Part shown: positions 1 to 5,114 of the stretch, piece after piece | How positions within the stretch are numbered: the first letter of the stretch is position 1 | Layout: the number at the start of each line of letters is the position of its first letter | Origin: Anaerolineales bacterium UBA6131 | GTDB taxonomy: Bacteria; Chloroflexota; Anaerolineae; UBA2200 | Direction of reading: 5' to 3' | NCBI GenBank assembly: GCA_002435875.1 | Contig: DIVN01000063.1 | Location: 1 to 7,830, forward strand | Length of the DNA stretch: 7,830 nt | The notes under the pieces: generated by a model | Seen by the model: the letters and a program-made list of their open reading frames with translations, nothing else | Databases searched by the model: none | What the model was told of the DNA's origin: nothing | Position numbers and translations under genes: made by a program

Positions 1-2
1 AT

Positions 3-404
3 GAGCATGCCGCCCAGACGCTAAACTGCCACACCGGCAGCCATAGCGTCTACTTCCGACCCACTGACATTGGTGTCAGCAGCGTGGCAGACCGTGCCGA
101 GGCGGAGCTCCTCGTGCGGCGCATGGTCGACCTGGTCAATGATACTTGGGAGCGCCACAGCGAGCTCCAGCCCAGCACGGCCAAGCGCGAGCGACTCAAA
201 CCAATGGAGCTCTTTGGGTTGCTGCCGCGCCTCAATTGTACAGCCTGTGGTCAGCCCACCTGTCTTGCCTTTGCCCTGCGCTTGACAACTGGCGAAGCCA
301 AATTACAATCTTGCCCACCACTCTACACGGACAAGTATGCTGGGCAGCGCGTGCAGTTGCTTGGCCTTTTGGAGCGTGCCGGCATATCTGGCACGTCAGC
401 CTAG
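3..404 (+). CDS. Iron-sulfur (4Fe-4S, PF04060-type) domain protein, C-terminal part
   Basis: This is the 3' end of a gene whose start lies before the window. The frame is open from base 3 to the TAG at 402-404, so the GTG at 84 is probably internal. Four cysteines, at codons 237, 246, 261 and 312, form a C-X2-C-X4-C-X16-C pattern inside LPRLNCTACGQPTC...ACxxLxxGExxxxxCP-like sequence. That pattern is typical of the small 4Fe-4S domain (PF04060) found in corrinoid/acetyl-CoA pathway proteins, Rnf/Rsx subunits and stand-alone proteins. The upstream part, with NCHTGSHSVYFRPTDIG, is soluble and I do not recognise it. After the cluster come about 25 residues with no further motif. Its partner and reaction cannot be told from this fragment. 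The Fe-S domain call is secure; the protein family is not. Confidence 0.8.
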   Translation, partial: EHAAQTLNCHTGSHSVYFRPTDIGVSSVADRAEAELLVRRMVDLVNDTWERHSELQPSTAKRERLKPMELFGLLPRLNCTACGQPTCLAFALRLTTGEAKLQSCPPLYTDKYAGQRVQLLGLLERAGISGTSA

Positions 405-467
405 TTCGGCTTGCTCCGGCCCGCCGTGGCAAATGATTAAGACTGTCAACCTGTGCGGATTGGCCCA

Positions 468-484
468 GGACTGCGATGCAGTCC
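468..484. repeat. Short perfect inverted repeat upstream of the baeRF gene
   Basis: GGACTGC-gat-GCAGTCC is a 7-bp perfect dyad with a 3-nt centre. It lies in the 134-nt gap between the Fe-S gene and the next start, about 55 nt before that start. No T-run follows, so it is not a typical terminator. It could be a leader hairpin or an operator. No clear promoter was seen in this gap. Confidence 0.35.
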
Positions 485-538
485 ATATGTTCTTCTCTGG
501 TTCGGCACTACTGAAAAGTCCAAGAAAGGAGTATCCTC

Positions 539-1690
539 ATGGACATGCTGACAAGGGACGATCTCAAGGATCTCATGCTGCGCCATCCAGGCTGGCATGT
601 GTCGTTGTTCATGCCGGCCCAGCCGCCAGGTGGTGACTCCGAACAGGACCGCATCCGATTCCGCAATCTCCTGCGCGATGCTGAGGTGCGCCTGGTGGAC
701 AAGGGGCTGCGGTCGCCGGTTGCGCGTAAGATGCTCGCCCCAGCTCAGCGCCTGCTCGACGATTCCGCATTCTGGCGTGCGCAGAGCGACGGCCTGGCGC
801 TGTTTATCGCGGATGGATACCTGCGCTACTTTCGCCTGCCCCTGCAGTTTGATGAGTTTCTGGTTGTCTCCGAGTTCTTTCACCTCAAACCCCTGCTGCC
901 CTTCTTCACAAGCGAGGGCCATTTCTACCTGCTCGCCCTGAGCCAGAAGCAAGTCCGTCTGCTGGAGGGCACTCAGCATACCGTGGAGGAGCTCAATTTG
1001 GAAGGGCTTCCCCAGAGTATGGCCGATGCCCTGAACCTTGACCGCTTTGAAAGGCAGACACAGTTCCATACCCGCACATCGGCAGGCGTATCCGGCGCAC
1101 GCGGGGCCGTCTTCCATGGCCACGATCCCAGCGAGGAGCACAAGACCAGAATCCTGCAGTGGTTCCGCAAGATCGATGATGAGTTGCCTCAAGTGCTAAC
1201 CAGCCAAAAATCGCCCTTGGTGCTGGCTGGCGTTGAGTTCCTGTTTCCGATGTATCGCGAGGCCAGCTCCTATCCGCTGCTGGTCGAGGAAGGCGTTCCG
1301 GGAAACCCCGAGGACCTACATCCGCGTGATCTCCATGCGCAGGCCTGGCCACTCGTGCAACCTCTGTTTCGCCAGGCCCAAGAGCGCGCGTATGCACAGT
1401 ATCGCCAGCTGGCAGGCACCGGGCGCACCACCAGTGATGTGCGCGAAGCTCTTGTGGCGGCTGCACATGGGCGGGTAGAGGACCTGTTCGTGGCCGCTGG
1501 CATGCAGGTGTGGGGCCTGTACGACACTGAGACAGGTGCGGTACAGGTTCACGAAGATGCGCAGACTGGCGACCAGGATCTGTTGGATCTGGCCGCCATC
1601 TGGTGTCTCATCAATGGGGGCACGGTCTATGCGGTCTCGCGCGATGAGATGCCCGATTCTTCCTTCCTGGCGGCTGTTTTTCGCTATTGA
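539..1690 (+). CDS. baeRF family 3 protein (bacterial archaeo-eukaryotic release-factor-like)
   Basis: A 383-residue soluble protein without a signal peptide. The sequence fits what I remember of baeRF family 3, bacterial homologues of archaeal/eukaryotic peptide-release factor aRF1/eRF1, which are thought to act at the ribosome. Characteristic segments are LTRDDL (4-9), an EQDRIRFRNLLRDAE stretch (35-49), FWRAQSDGLALF (78-89), FHLKPLLPFF (114-123), LALSQKQVRLLEGT (132-145), a central AGVEFLFPMYREASSYPLL segment and a C-terminal GGTVYAV (360-366). The last segment would lie in the eL30e-like C-terminal domain. No GGQ tripeptide, the hydrolysis motif of true eRF1, occurs anywhere. The ATG at 539 is supported by AAAGGAG at 525-531, 7 nt upstream. 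It appears to be transcribed alone or after the Fe-S gene. Whether it releases peptides, rescues ribosomes or only binds ribosomes is unknown. Confidence 0.75.
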   Translation: MDMLTRDDLKDLMLRHPGWHVSLFMPAQPPGGDSEQDRIRFRNLLRDAEVRLVDKGLRSPVARKMLAPAQRLLDDSAFWRAQSDGLALFIADGYLRYFRLPLQFDEFLVVSEFFHLKPLLPFFTSEGHFYLLALSQKQVRLLEGTQHTVEELNLEGLPQSMADALNLDRFERQTQFHTRTSAGVSGARGAVFHGHDPSEEHKTRILQWFRKIDDELPQVLTSQKSPLVLAGVEFLFPMYREASSYPLLVEEGVPGNPEDLHPRDLHAQAWPLVQPLFRQAQERAYAQYRQLAGTGRTTSDVREALVAAAHGRVEDLFVAAGMQVWGLYDTETGAVQVHEDAQTGDQDLLDLAAIWCLINGGTVYAVSRDEMPDSSFLAAVFRY

Positions 1691-1703
1691 GTGACCTGCT
1701 GAT

Positions 1704-1753
1704 GGCAGGGAGGACGCTGGCAATCTGGTCGCCTGCGATTGCCGAACCCTGCC
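1704..1753 (+). repeat. Nested stem-loop after the baeRF gene
   Basis: An outer 7-bp pair, GGCAGGG (1704-1710) with CCCTGCC (1747-1753), encloses an inner 7-bp pair, GGCAATC (1719-1725) with GATTGCC (1737-1743). The inner pair has an 11-nt loop, and an asymmetric 8/3 internal loop separates the two stems. No U-tract follows. It may end or protect the upstream mRNA, or be part of a structured leader with the two hairpins that follow. Confidence 0.5.
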
Positions 1754-1784
1754 ACACGCAGCAAGACGAGGCCATAGATGCGTT

Positions 1785-1803
1785 TGCGGGGCATGGCTCC
1801 GCA
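1785..1803 (+). repeat. Stem-loop in the gap before the thioredoxin-like gene
   Basis: TGCGGGGC (1785-1792) pairs with GCTCCGCA (1796-1803) over 8 bp, including one G-U pair, around a 3-nt ATG loop. It is the second of three hairpins in a row in this gap. Confidence 0.45.
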
Positions 1804-1809
1804 CAATGA

Positions 1810-1835
1810 GTGACCCGGGCAGATGCCCGGGTCGC
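1810..1835 (+). terminator. GC-rich hairpin, terminator-like or leader hairpin
   Basis: GACCCGGGC (1812-1820) and GCCCGGGTC (1825-1833) form a 9-bp perfect stem with an AGAT loop, extended by a T-G and a G-C pair at the base. It ends 15 nt before the AGGAGG of the next gene. There is no T-run after it, so intrinsic termination is uncertain. It could control translation or read-through into the redox operon. Confidence 0.5.
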
Positions 1836-1860
1836 GTCTCATTCCGATGTAGGAGGGCGT

Positions 1861-2385
1861 TTGTCAGCCAACGAGATTAGAAGATGGCGGTGGCTGCCTG
1901 TGGTGGTTGTCGCCATCGCGGTGCTTGCCGTCTTGGGTTTCAAGTTCTTCCGCCAGCCGGATTCGGTTGCCGGGCTGGCTGTGGCTCAGACCGCTGGTGA
2001 GGCGACTGTGGCGCCGCTGGGCTCTTTGCCCGTGCATCAGGCCAGCGCCGACGACCCCTTTCCGCAGGGCGCCCCTGAGCAGATCGAGTGGTCGATGCGC
2101 AATGCCAAGGCAGCCTACATTCTCTTCCACAGTGCTAGTTGCGTGCCTTGCCTGCAGATGAGCAAGACGGTGGCCCGAGTTCGCCCAGACTATGCCTCTG
2201 CAATTGTCTTTGTCGATGTTCTGGTTTCGGACAGTGCCAATAGCAGCCTGATTCAACAAGCAGGCATCCGCAGTATTCCCACGAGCATCTTTCTAACCGC
2301 AGACGGTCAGGCGTCAGGCTACATCGGAGCGATGACTGACGATGCGCTGCGCGCTGAGCTCGCGAAACTCGTTCCCCAGGAGTAG
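1861..2385 (+). CDS. Membrane-anchored thioredoxin-like protein (CVPC active site)
   Basis: I start this gene at TTG 1861, because AGGAGG (1851-1856) lies just upstream and the earlier GTG at 1810 falls inside a strong hairpin. The product has 174 residues. After a short basic N-terminus (RRWRW, 7-11) there is one transmembrane helix at about 12-27, a linker, then a thioredoxin fold facing outside. The redox motif is C94-V-P-C97, in the context FHSASCVPCLQM. The cis-proline loop GIRSIPTSIF follows. The protein should reduce or oxidise disulfides outside the membrane. The CcdA-type gene begins 3 nt after its stop, so it is probably the direct electron acceptor of that transporter, as in CcdA/ResA or CcdA/TlpA pairs. 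The W-C-G-P-C of classical thioredoxins is replaced by S-C-V-P-C. Its natural target is not shown by sequence alone, but the third operon gene is the obvious candidate. Confidence 0.85.
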   Translation: MSANEIRRWRWLPVVVVAIAVLAVLGFKFFRQPDSVAGLAVAQTAGEATVAPLGSLPVHQASADDPFPQGAPEQIEWSMRNAKAAYILFHSASCVPCLQMSKTVARVRPDYASAIVFVDVLVSDSANSSLIQQAGIRSIPTSIFLTADGQASGYIGAMTDDALRAELAKLVPQE

Positions 2386-2388
2386 TCC

Positions 2389-3066
2389 ATGCCTGCCTTG
2401 AACTTGGATTCTATTGCCAATGCGTCCCTGTGGTCCTTTGTGCTGGTCTTTCTGGCTGGCATCGTCACCAGCATCGGCCCCTGCAATGCGGCCATGATCC
2501 CGCTGGTCATCGGCTTTGTAGGCGGCCAGAAGCAGGTCACCCGCGGCCGTAGTTTTGCCCTCTCTGCTGCCTTTGCCCTGGGCCTGGCCATCACTCTGGC
2601 TGCTCTCGGTGTATTCGTCTCTTTGGTAGGCGGGTTGATGGGGGGCATGGGCGGCCTCTGGTACTATGTCGTAGCGGCCGTCTGCATTCTCATGGGCATG
2701 CAATGGGCGGGATTGCTTGCACTCCCGCTGCCTGACTGGGCAGCGGAGCAACGCGAACGGGTCAAGCGTGGGGGCATCCTGGGCGCCCTTATTCTGGGCC
2801 TGGTTTCGGGCTTTGTCGCTTCTGGCTGTGCCACCCCCGCTTTGGCCGCCATCCTGACCCTGGTGATGTCCAAAGGCGCCATCGCCTACGGCGCCCTTCT
2901 GCTGCTGGTCTACGGGTTGGGTCGGGGTGTGCCTATCGTCGTTTTGGGCACTTTCACCGGTGCCATTAAAGCGATGCCACGGCTGATGCAATGGTCTGCC
3001 CGCGTAGAGCGCCTTAGCGGGCTGGTGCTGATCGGCGTCGGGCTCTATTTCCTCTGGCTCGCCTAA
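2389..3066 (+). CDS. ccdA: CcdA-type transmembrane thiol-disulfide transporter
   Basis: A 225-residue, very hydrophobic protein with about six transmembrane helices. It resembles the CcdA / DsbD-beta family, which carries reducing power from cytosolic thioredoxin across the membrane. The two family cysteines are present: C32 in the first helix (TSIGPCNAAMIP, usually SPC...P) and C147 in the matching helix of the second half (ASGCATPALAAIL, usually SPCTTP). A third cysteine, C99, lies in a helix and is probably not catalytic. The length is normal for a free-standing CcdA. The start at 2389 is preceded by CAGGAG (2377-2382), which overlaps the end of the thioredoxin-like gene, so the two are probably translationally coupled. 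The GPC and SGC variants of the usual SPC motifs are mildly divergent. In this setting the protein more likely feeds the local thioredoxin/UshA-like pair than cytochrome c maturation, since no haem-handling genes are in the window. Confidence 0.88.
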   Translation: MPALNLDSIANASLWSFVLVFLAGIVTSIGPCNAAMIPLVIGFVGGQKQVTRGRSFALSAAFALGLAITLAALGVFVSLVGGLMGGMGGLWYYVVAAVCILMGMQWAGLLALPLPDWAAEQRERVKRGGILGALILGLVSGFVASGCATPALAAILTLVMSKGAIAYGALLLLVYGLGRGVPIVVLGTFTGAIKAMPRLMQWSARVERLSGLVLIGVGLYFLWLA

Positions 3067-3097
3067 ACGTCTGGATATCAAAGGAGTGCGTGCTGAA

Positions 3098-4120
3098 ATG
3101 TCGCTGTCCAAACTTCGCGGATCCATCGTTATCATCGCATCTCTGAGCCTCAGTCTGGCTGGCTGTGCGCCGGAGGGAGGCGAGCAGTTGGCCCCGGGAC
3201 CAGTGACGGTTGCCACGGCTACTGCCCGAGGACCGGCCTCGGCGCTGCCCACACCTTTGTCTCCCACGGCGACGTCGGCTCCTACTGTGACGACGCCCGC
3301 GGAACCAGTGAAGGTGACCATTCTGCACACCAATGACTCGCGTGGCTACGTCGACCCTTGTGGTTGAGGCACGCCTCAGGGAGGGGTGGCCCGTCGGGCC
3401 ACCGTCATTGAGCAAGTTCGCCGTGAGACCACAGGTCCCCTGCTCGTCCTCGACGGGGGTAGCACACTGCTGGGCATGAGTCTGGCCAACAACACCGCGG
3501 GCCGCGTCATTGTGCAGGCCATGAATGCTATGGGCTATGATGCCATGGCCATTGGTACCATGGACCTCAACCTGGGGATTGATAACCTGCTTCAGCGGGC
3601 AGCCGAAGCCCGCTTTGCCATTCTTTCCTGCAACATAGTAGACAACCAGGGTAAGCCCATCTTTGCTCCCTATATGGTGGTCGAACGTGAGGGCGTGCGC
3701 TTTGGCCTCATTGGCCTCACAGAGCCAGAGGCGTTGACTTACGTGGAGCCAAAAGAGTCGGCCACTGTGCTGGACCCGCTGGCCGCGCTGGAGGCTGTGC
3801 TCCCTGAGGTCCGTGCCAAGAGCGACGTGGTCATCCTGCTTTCGCACCTGGGTCTGGACCAAGACGAGTCGTTGGCCAAGCAGGTGAGCGGCATCGCCGC
3901 CATCGTGGGCGGACGCTCGCGGCTCTTGACGGTGCCGCCGCTCAGTGCCGAGAACACCGTGATCTTCCAGGCGGGTTATGATGGCGAGTGGCTGGGCCGT
4001 TTGAACCTCGAGCTCGATGGACAGGGGCAGGTGTCGGCCTTTAGCGGTGAGATTCTTAGCCTGGGGCCCGACGTAGAGGACAACGCCGCCATGGTGGAGC
4101 TTGTGGCCTCGTTCTACTGA
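3098..4120 (+). CDS. UshA-like (5'-nucleotidase/metallophosphatase fold) lipoprotein, probable selenoprotein with Sec90 at TGA 3365-3367
   Basis: Read through one in-frame TGA, this gene encodes 340 residues. AAGGAG (3081-3086) supports ATG 3098. A signal peptide ends in a lipobox (LAGC, C23), followed by a Pro/Thr/Ala-rich linker to about residue 70. The domain then runs without a break across the TGA: ILHTND (75-80), C88-G89-U90, TPQGGVARRA (92-101), LDGGST (118-123), MNAMGYDA (142-149) and LLSHLGLDQDESLA (247-260). These match the order of motifs in UshA-like metallophosphatases. Key metal ligands look lost: TNDxHG reads TNDSRG, GD reads GG, GNHE reads GTMD (153-156) and GGHSH reads GGRSR (271-275). 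Phosphatase activity is therefore doubtful. The C-G-U motif and the thioredoxin/CcdA neighbours point to a redox role outside the membrane. I recall that public databases name UshA-like (seleno)protein families, which I could not verify here. The alternative is a pseudogene or base error at the TGA. Confidence 0.8.
3385..3403 (+). promoter_or_regulatory. Candidate bacterial SECIS hairpin
   Basis: GGTGGCCC (3385-3392) and GGGCCACC (3396-3403) form a perfect 8-bp stem with the loop GTC. The stem starts 17 nt after the TGA, and the loop lies about 25 nt after it. As I remember the bacterial SECIS model, it asks for a stem-loop just downstream with the loop 16-37 nt from the UGA and a G in the first two loop positions. 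Both conditions hold. The loop GU also recalls the GU needed in the E. coli fdhF element, though no bulged U is visible. A second dyad, TGAGGC/GCCTCA (3365-3378), includes the TGA itself. Confidence 0.7.
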
Positions 4121-4149
4121 TGCCACTCGCGCCCTTCTGACGTGCTGCC

Positions 4150-4188
4150 GCAGCGCCAGGCTATCACCCAATGTTAGCCTGGCGCTGC
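4150..4188 (+). terminator. Long hairpin after the UshA-like gene
   Basis: GCAGCGCCAGGCTA (4150-4163) and TAGCCTGGCGCTGC (4175-4188) form a 14-bp perfect stem with an 11-nt loop, starting 30 nt after the stop codon. No T-run follows, so it may act as a mRNA 3'-end barrier or a U-tract-less terminator. It marks the end of the redox operon. Confidence 0.6.
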
Positions 4189-4237
4189 AGTGACGACAGC
4201 CCAAGCGGCCGCTGCGGGTGACAACTTCCCGGTCCTG

Positions 4238-4277
4238 TAGCGGGCGCCCTGCAGCGAAGGCGGCCCGCTAATTCTTT
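4238..4277 (+). terminator. Probable rho-independent terminator of the redox operon
   Basis: TAGCGGGC (4238-4245) pairs with GCCCGCTA (4263-4270), and an inner GCC/GGC pair shortens the loop. ATTCTTT follows at once (4271-4277), giving the T-rich tail that the preceding hairpin lacks. Confidence 0.65.
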
Positions 4278-4280
4278 CCC

Positions 4281-4301
4281 GAGCGCGTACTGCCTGCGCT
4301 C
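4281..4301. repeat. Inverted repeat between terminator and promoter
   Basis: GAGCGC (4281-4286) and GCGCTC (4296-4301) form a 6-bp perfect dyad with a 9-nt centre, 63 nt before the -35 box. It could be a further stem of the terminator region or an upstream protein-binding site. Confidence 0.3.
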
Positions 4302-4363
4302 CAGTCCGTGGTGAACCTTCTCCCTCTCCACGATGTATTGCTATGTAAGCGGCTTGTATCTGC

Positions 4364-4391
4364 TTGACACTCCGCGTATTTGCGGTACAAT
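4364..4391 (+). promoter_or_regulatory. Near-consensus sigma70 promoter
   Basis: A perfect -35 TTGACA (4364-4369), a 16-nt spacer and a -10 TACAAT (4386-4391) predict a transcript start near 4398 and a leader of about 100 nt before the ATG at 4499. The spacer holds a small dyad, CCGC (4372-4375) and GCGG (4382-4385), which could be a repressor site. It is the only promoter in the window that I can support well. Confidence 0.75.
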
Positions 4392-4421
4392 GTCCTTTAC
4401 CCTCAATGTAGCGTGACATCG

Positions 4422-4437
4422 AGTACTGCGCCGTACT
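4422..4437. repeat. Small dyad in the leader of the orphan membrane protein
   Basis: AGTAC (4422-4426) and GTACT (4433-4437) flank a 6-nt centre, about 25 nt after the predicted transcript start. It is followed by an imperfect stem in the GCATTCC...GGATGC region (about 4444-4461). It may be an operator or a short mRNA hairpin. Confidence 0.3.
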
Positions 4438-4498
4438 TGTCTGTGCATTCCATGACGGATGCGCTTACCTAGTCAGACTTGCTCTGGAGGATATCCGC

Positions 4499-4870
4499 AT
4501 GACCAAGAGGCGGCCTGTACCGATCGTTCTAGTCGCACTGCTGCAGATTGTGCCCATCTTGCTGCTGCCTCCCAAGACCCTGCTGTCCATGAATCTCGTC
4601 TTGTTGGTTGCGCCCGTCGTCGTCTTTGCTCTGCTGGCCTGGTCCTTGCTTACGCTGCGTCCGGCGGGCCGCACAATGACGGTGTTTATGCAGGGCTTCA
4701 ACATCATCGTGCGCTTGCTCATTGGTATCTCGCACGTCGTGCCGTCCAAGGCGCCCGGCACTCCCGCGGACGTCCCCCTTTTGGTCACTTCTATCGCCTC
4801 CATCATCCTTTCGGCCCTCATCCTGTTCTACGTGGATCAGCCGGAGCTACAGCTCGTTTTTGAATCGTAG
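4499..4870 (+). CDS. Small four-helix integral membrane protein of unknown function
   Basis: A 123-residue protein that I do not recognise. After a basic start (MTKRRP) there are four likely transmembrane stretches at about 7-23, 32-52, 60-80 and 92-112, ending in a short acidic tail. A charged turn (LRPAGRTM, 53-60) separates helices 2 and 3, and an N-x-x-x-R pair (N68, R72) lies within helix 3. No cysteine and no enzyme motif is visible. ATG 4499 is supported by TGGAGG (4485-4490), 8 nt upstream. A strong promoter lies about 100 nt upstream and hairpin-rich gaps lie on both sides, so it appears to be a single-gene unit. Its reading frame and ribosome site are convincing. The overlapping frame starting at 4459 has no such support. 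Confidence 0.75.
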   Translation: MTKRRPVPIVLVALLQIVPILLLPPKTLLSMNLVLLVAPVVVFALLAWSLLTLRPAGRTMTVFMQGFNIIVRLLIGISHVVPSKAPGTPADVPLLVTSIASIILSALILFYVDQPELQLVFES

Positions 4871-5114
4871 CCTCCGCTAGGGGCAAATGTCGGCGTCGGT
4901 TCGTCTGTTGTGCACATAGACCCACTGGTCGATCAAGCTCAGACGACCTGGAAAGGAGATTAGGCCAATAGCGTTGAATCTTCAGGGGACAAGACCCCAT
5001 GGTCGCTCCTGGCTCTTTGCGTCCTGATGGTCTACGAACATGGCAGGGACGGCTTCCCGCGCCACGTATGCCTGAAGGGCATCTTGTGACAATTCCGGAG
5101 GAGGTTCTTTTCTT
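4871..5114 (+). other. 244-nt structured gap before the LIV transporter genes
   Basis: No gene is supported here. Four inverted repeats stand out: TCGTCTG (4901-4907) with CAGACGA (4940-4946); GGGG (4985-4988) with CCCC (4995-4998); TGGC-a-GGGA (5041-5049) with TCCC-gc-GCCA (5055-5064); and ATGCC (5068-5072) with GGCAT (5078-5082). The last two sit just before the GGAGGAGG (5097-5104) of the next gene. No good promoter boxes and no riboswitch that I know were recognised. An AAAGGAG-like site near 4952-4958 has no convincing start codon at the right distance. Confidence 0.5.

Noticed and set aside
3086..3088. GTG 3086 as start of the UshA-like gene
   Set aside because: It overlaps the AAGGAG ribosome site at 3081-3086; ATG 3098 gives a normal signal peptide.
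3365..3367. General reassignment of TGA to an amino acid
   Set aside because: TGA at 1688-1690 and 4118-4120 falls exactly at the expected ends of well-supported proteins.
3086..4120. Two separate genes, one ending at 3367 and one starting at GTG 3386
   Set aside because: The signal peptide and HTND motif would be split from the rest of one domain. The GTG at 3386 has purines directly against it with no proper spacing. Both parts are in the same frame with only the TGA between them.
3014..4204. Long open frame on the minus strand opposite the UshA-like gene
   Set aside because: It is His/Arg/Gly-rich with no recognisable domain, and mirrors the codon use of the real + strand gene. The same applies to minus-strand frames at 446-1192, 2314-3333, 5148-6014 and 6396-7595.
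4205..4212. GCGGCCGC palindrome
   Set aside because: An 8-nt self-complementary site is expected by chance in GC-rich DNA, and no longer arms surround it.
4459..4863. Alternative + frame overlapping the small membrane protein
   Set aside because: It has no ribosome site and a composition unlike a real protein, while the 4499 frame has TGGAGG at the right distance and clear membrane helices.
4952..5030. Possible small peptide gene after the AAAGGAG at about 4952
   Set aside because: The only candidate start is a TTG about 15 nt too far away, giving 17 codons with no recognisable feature.
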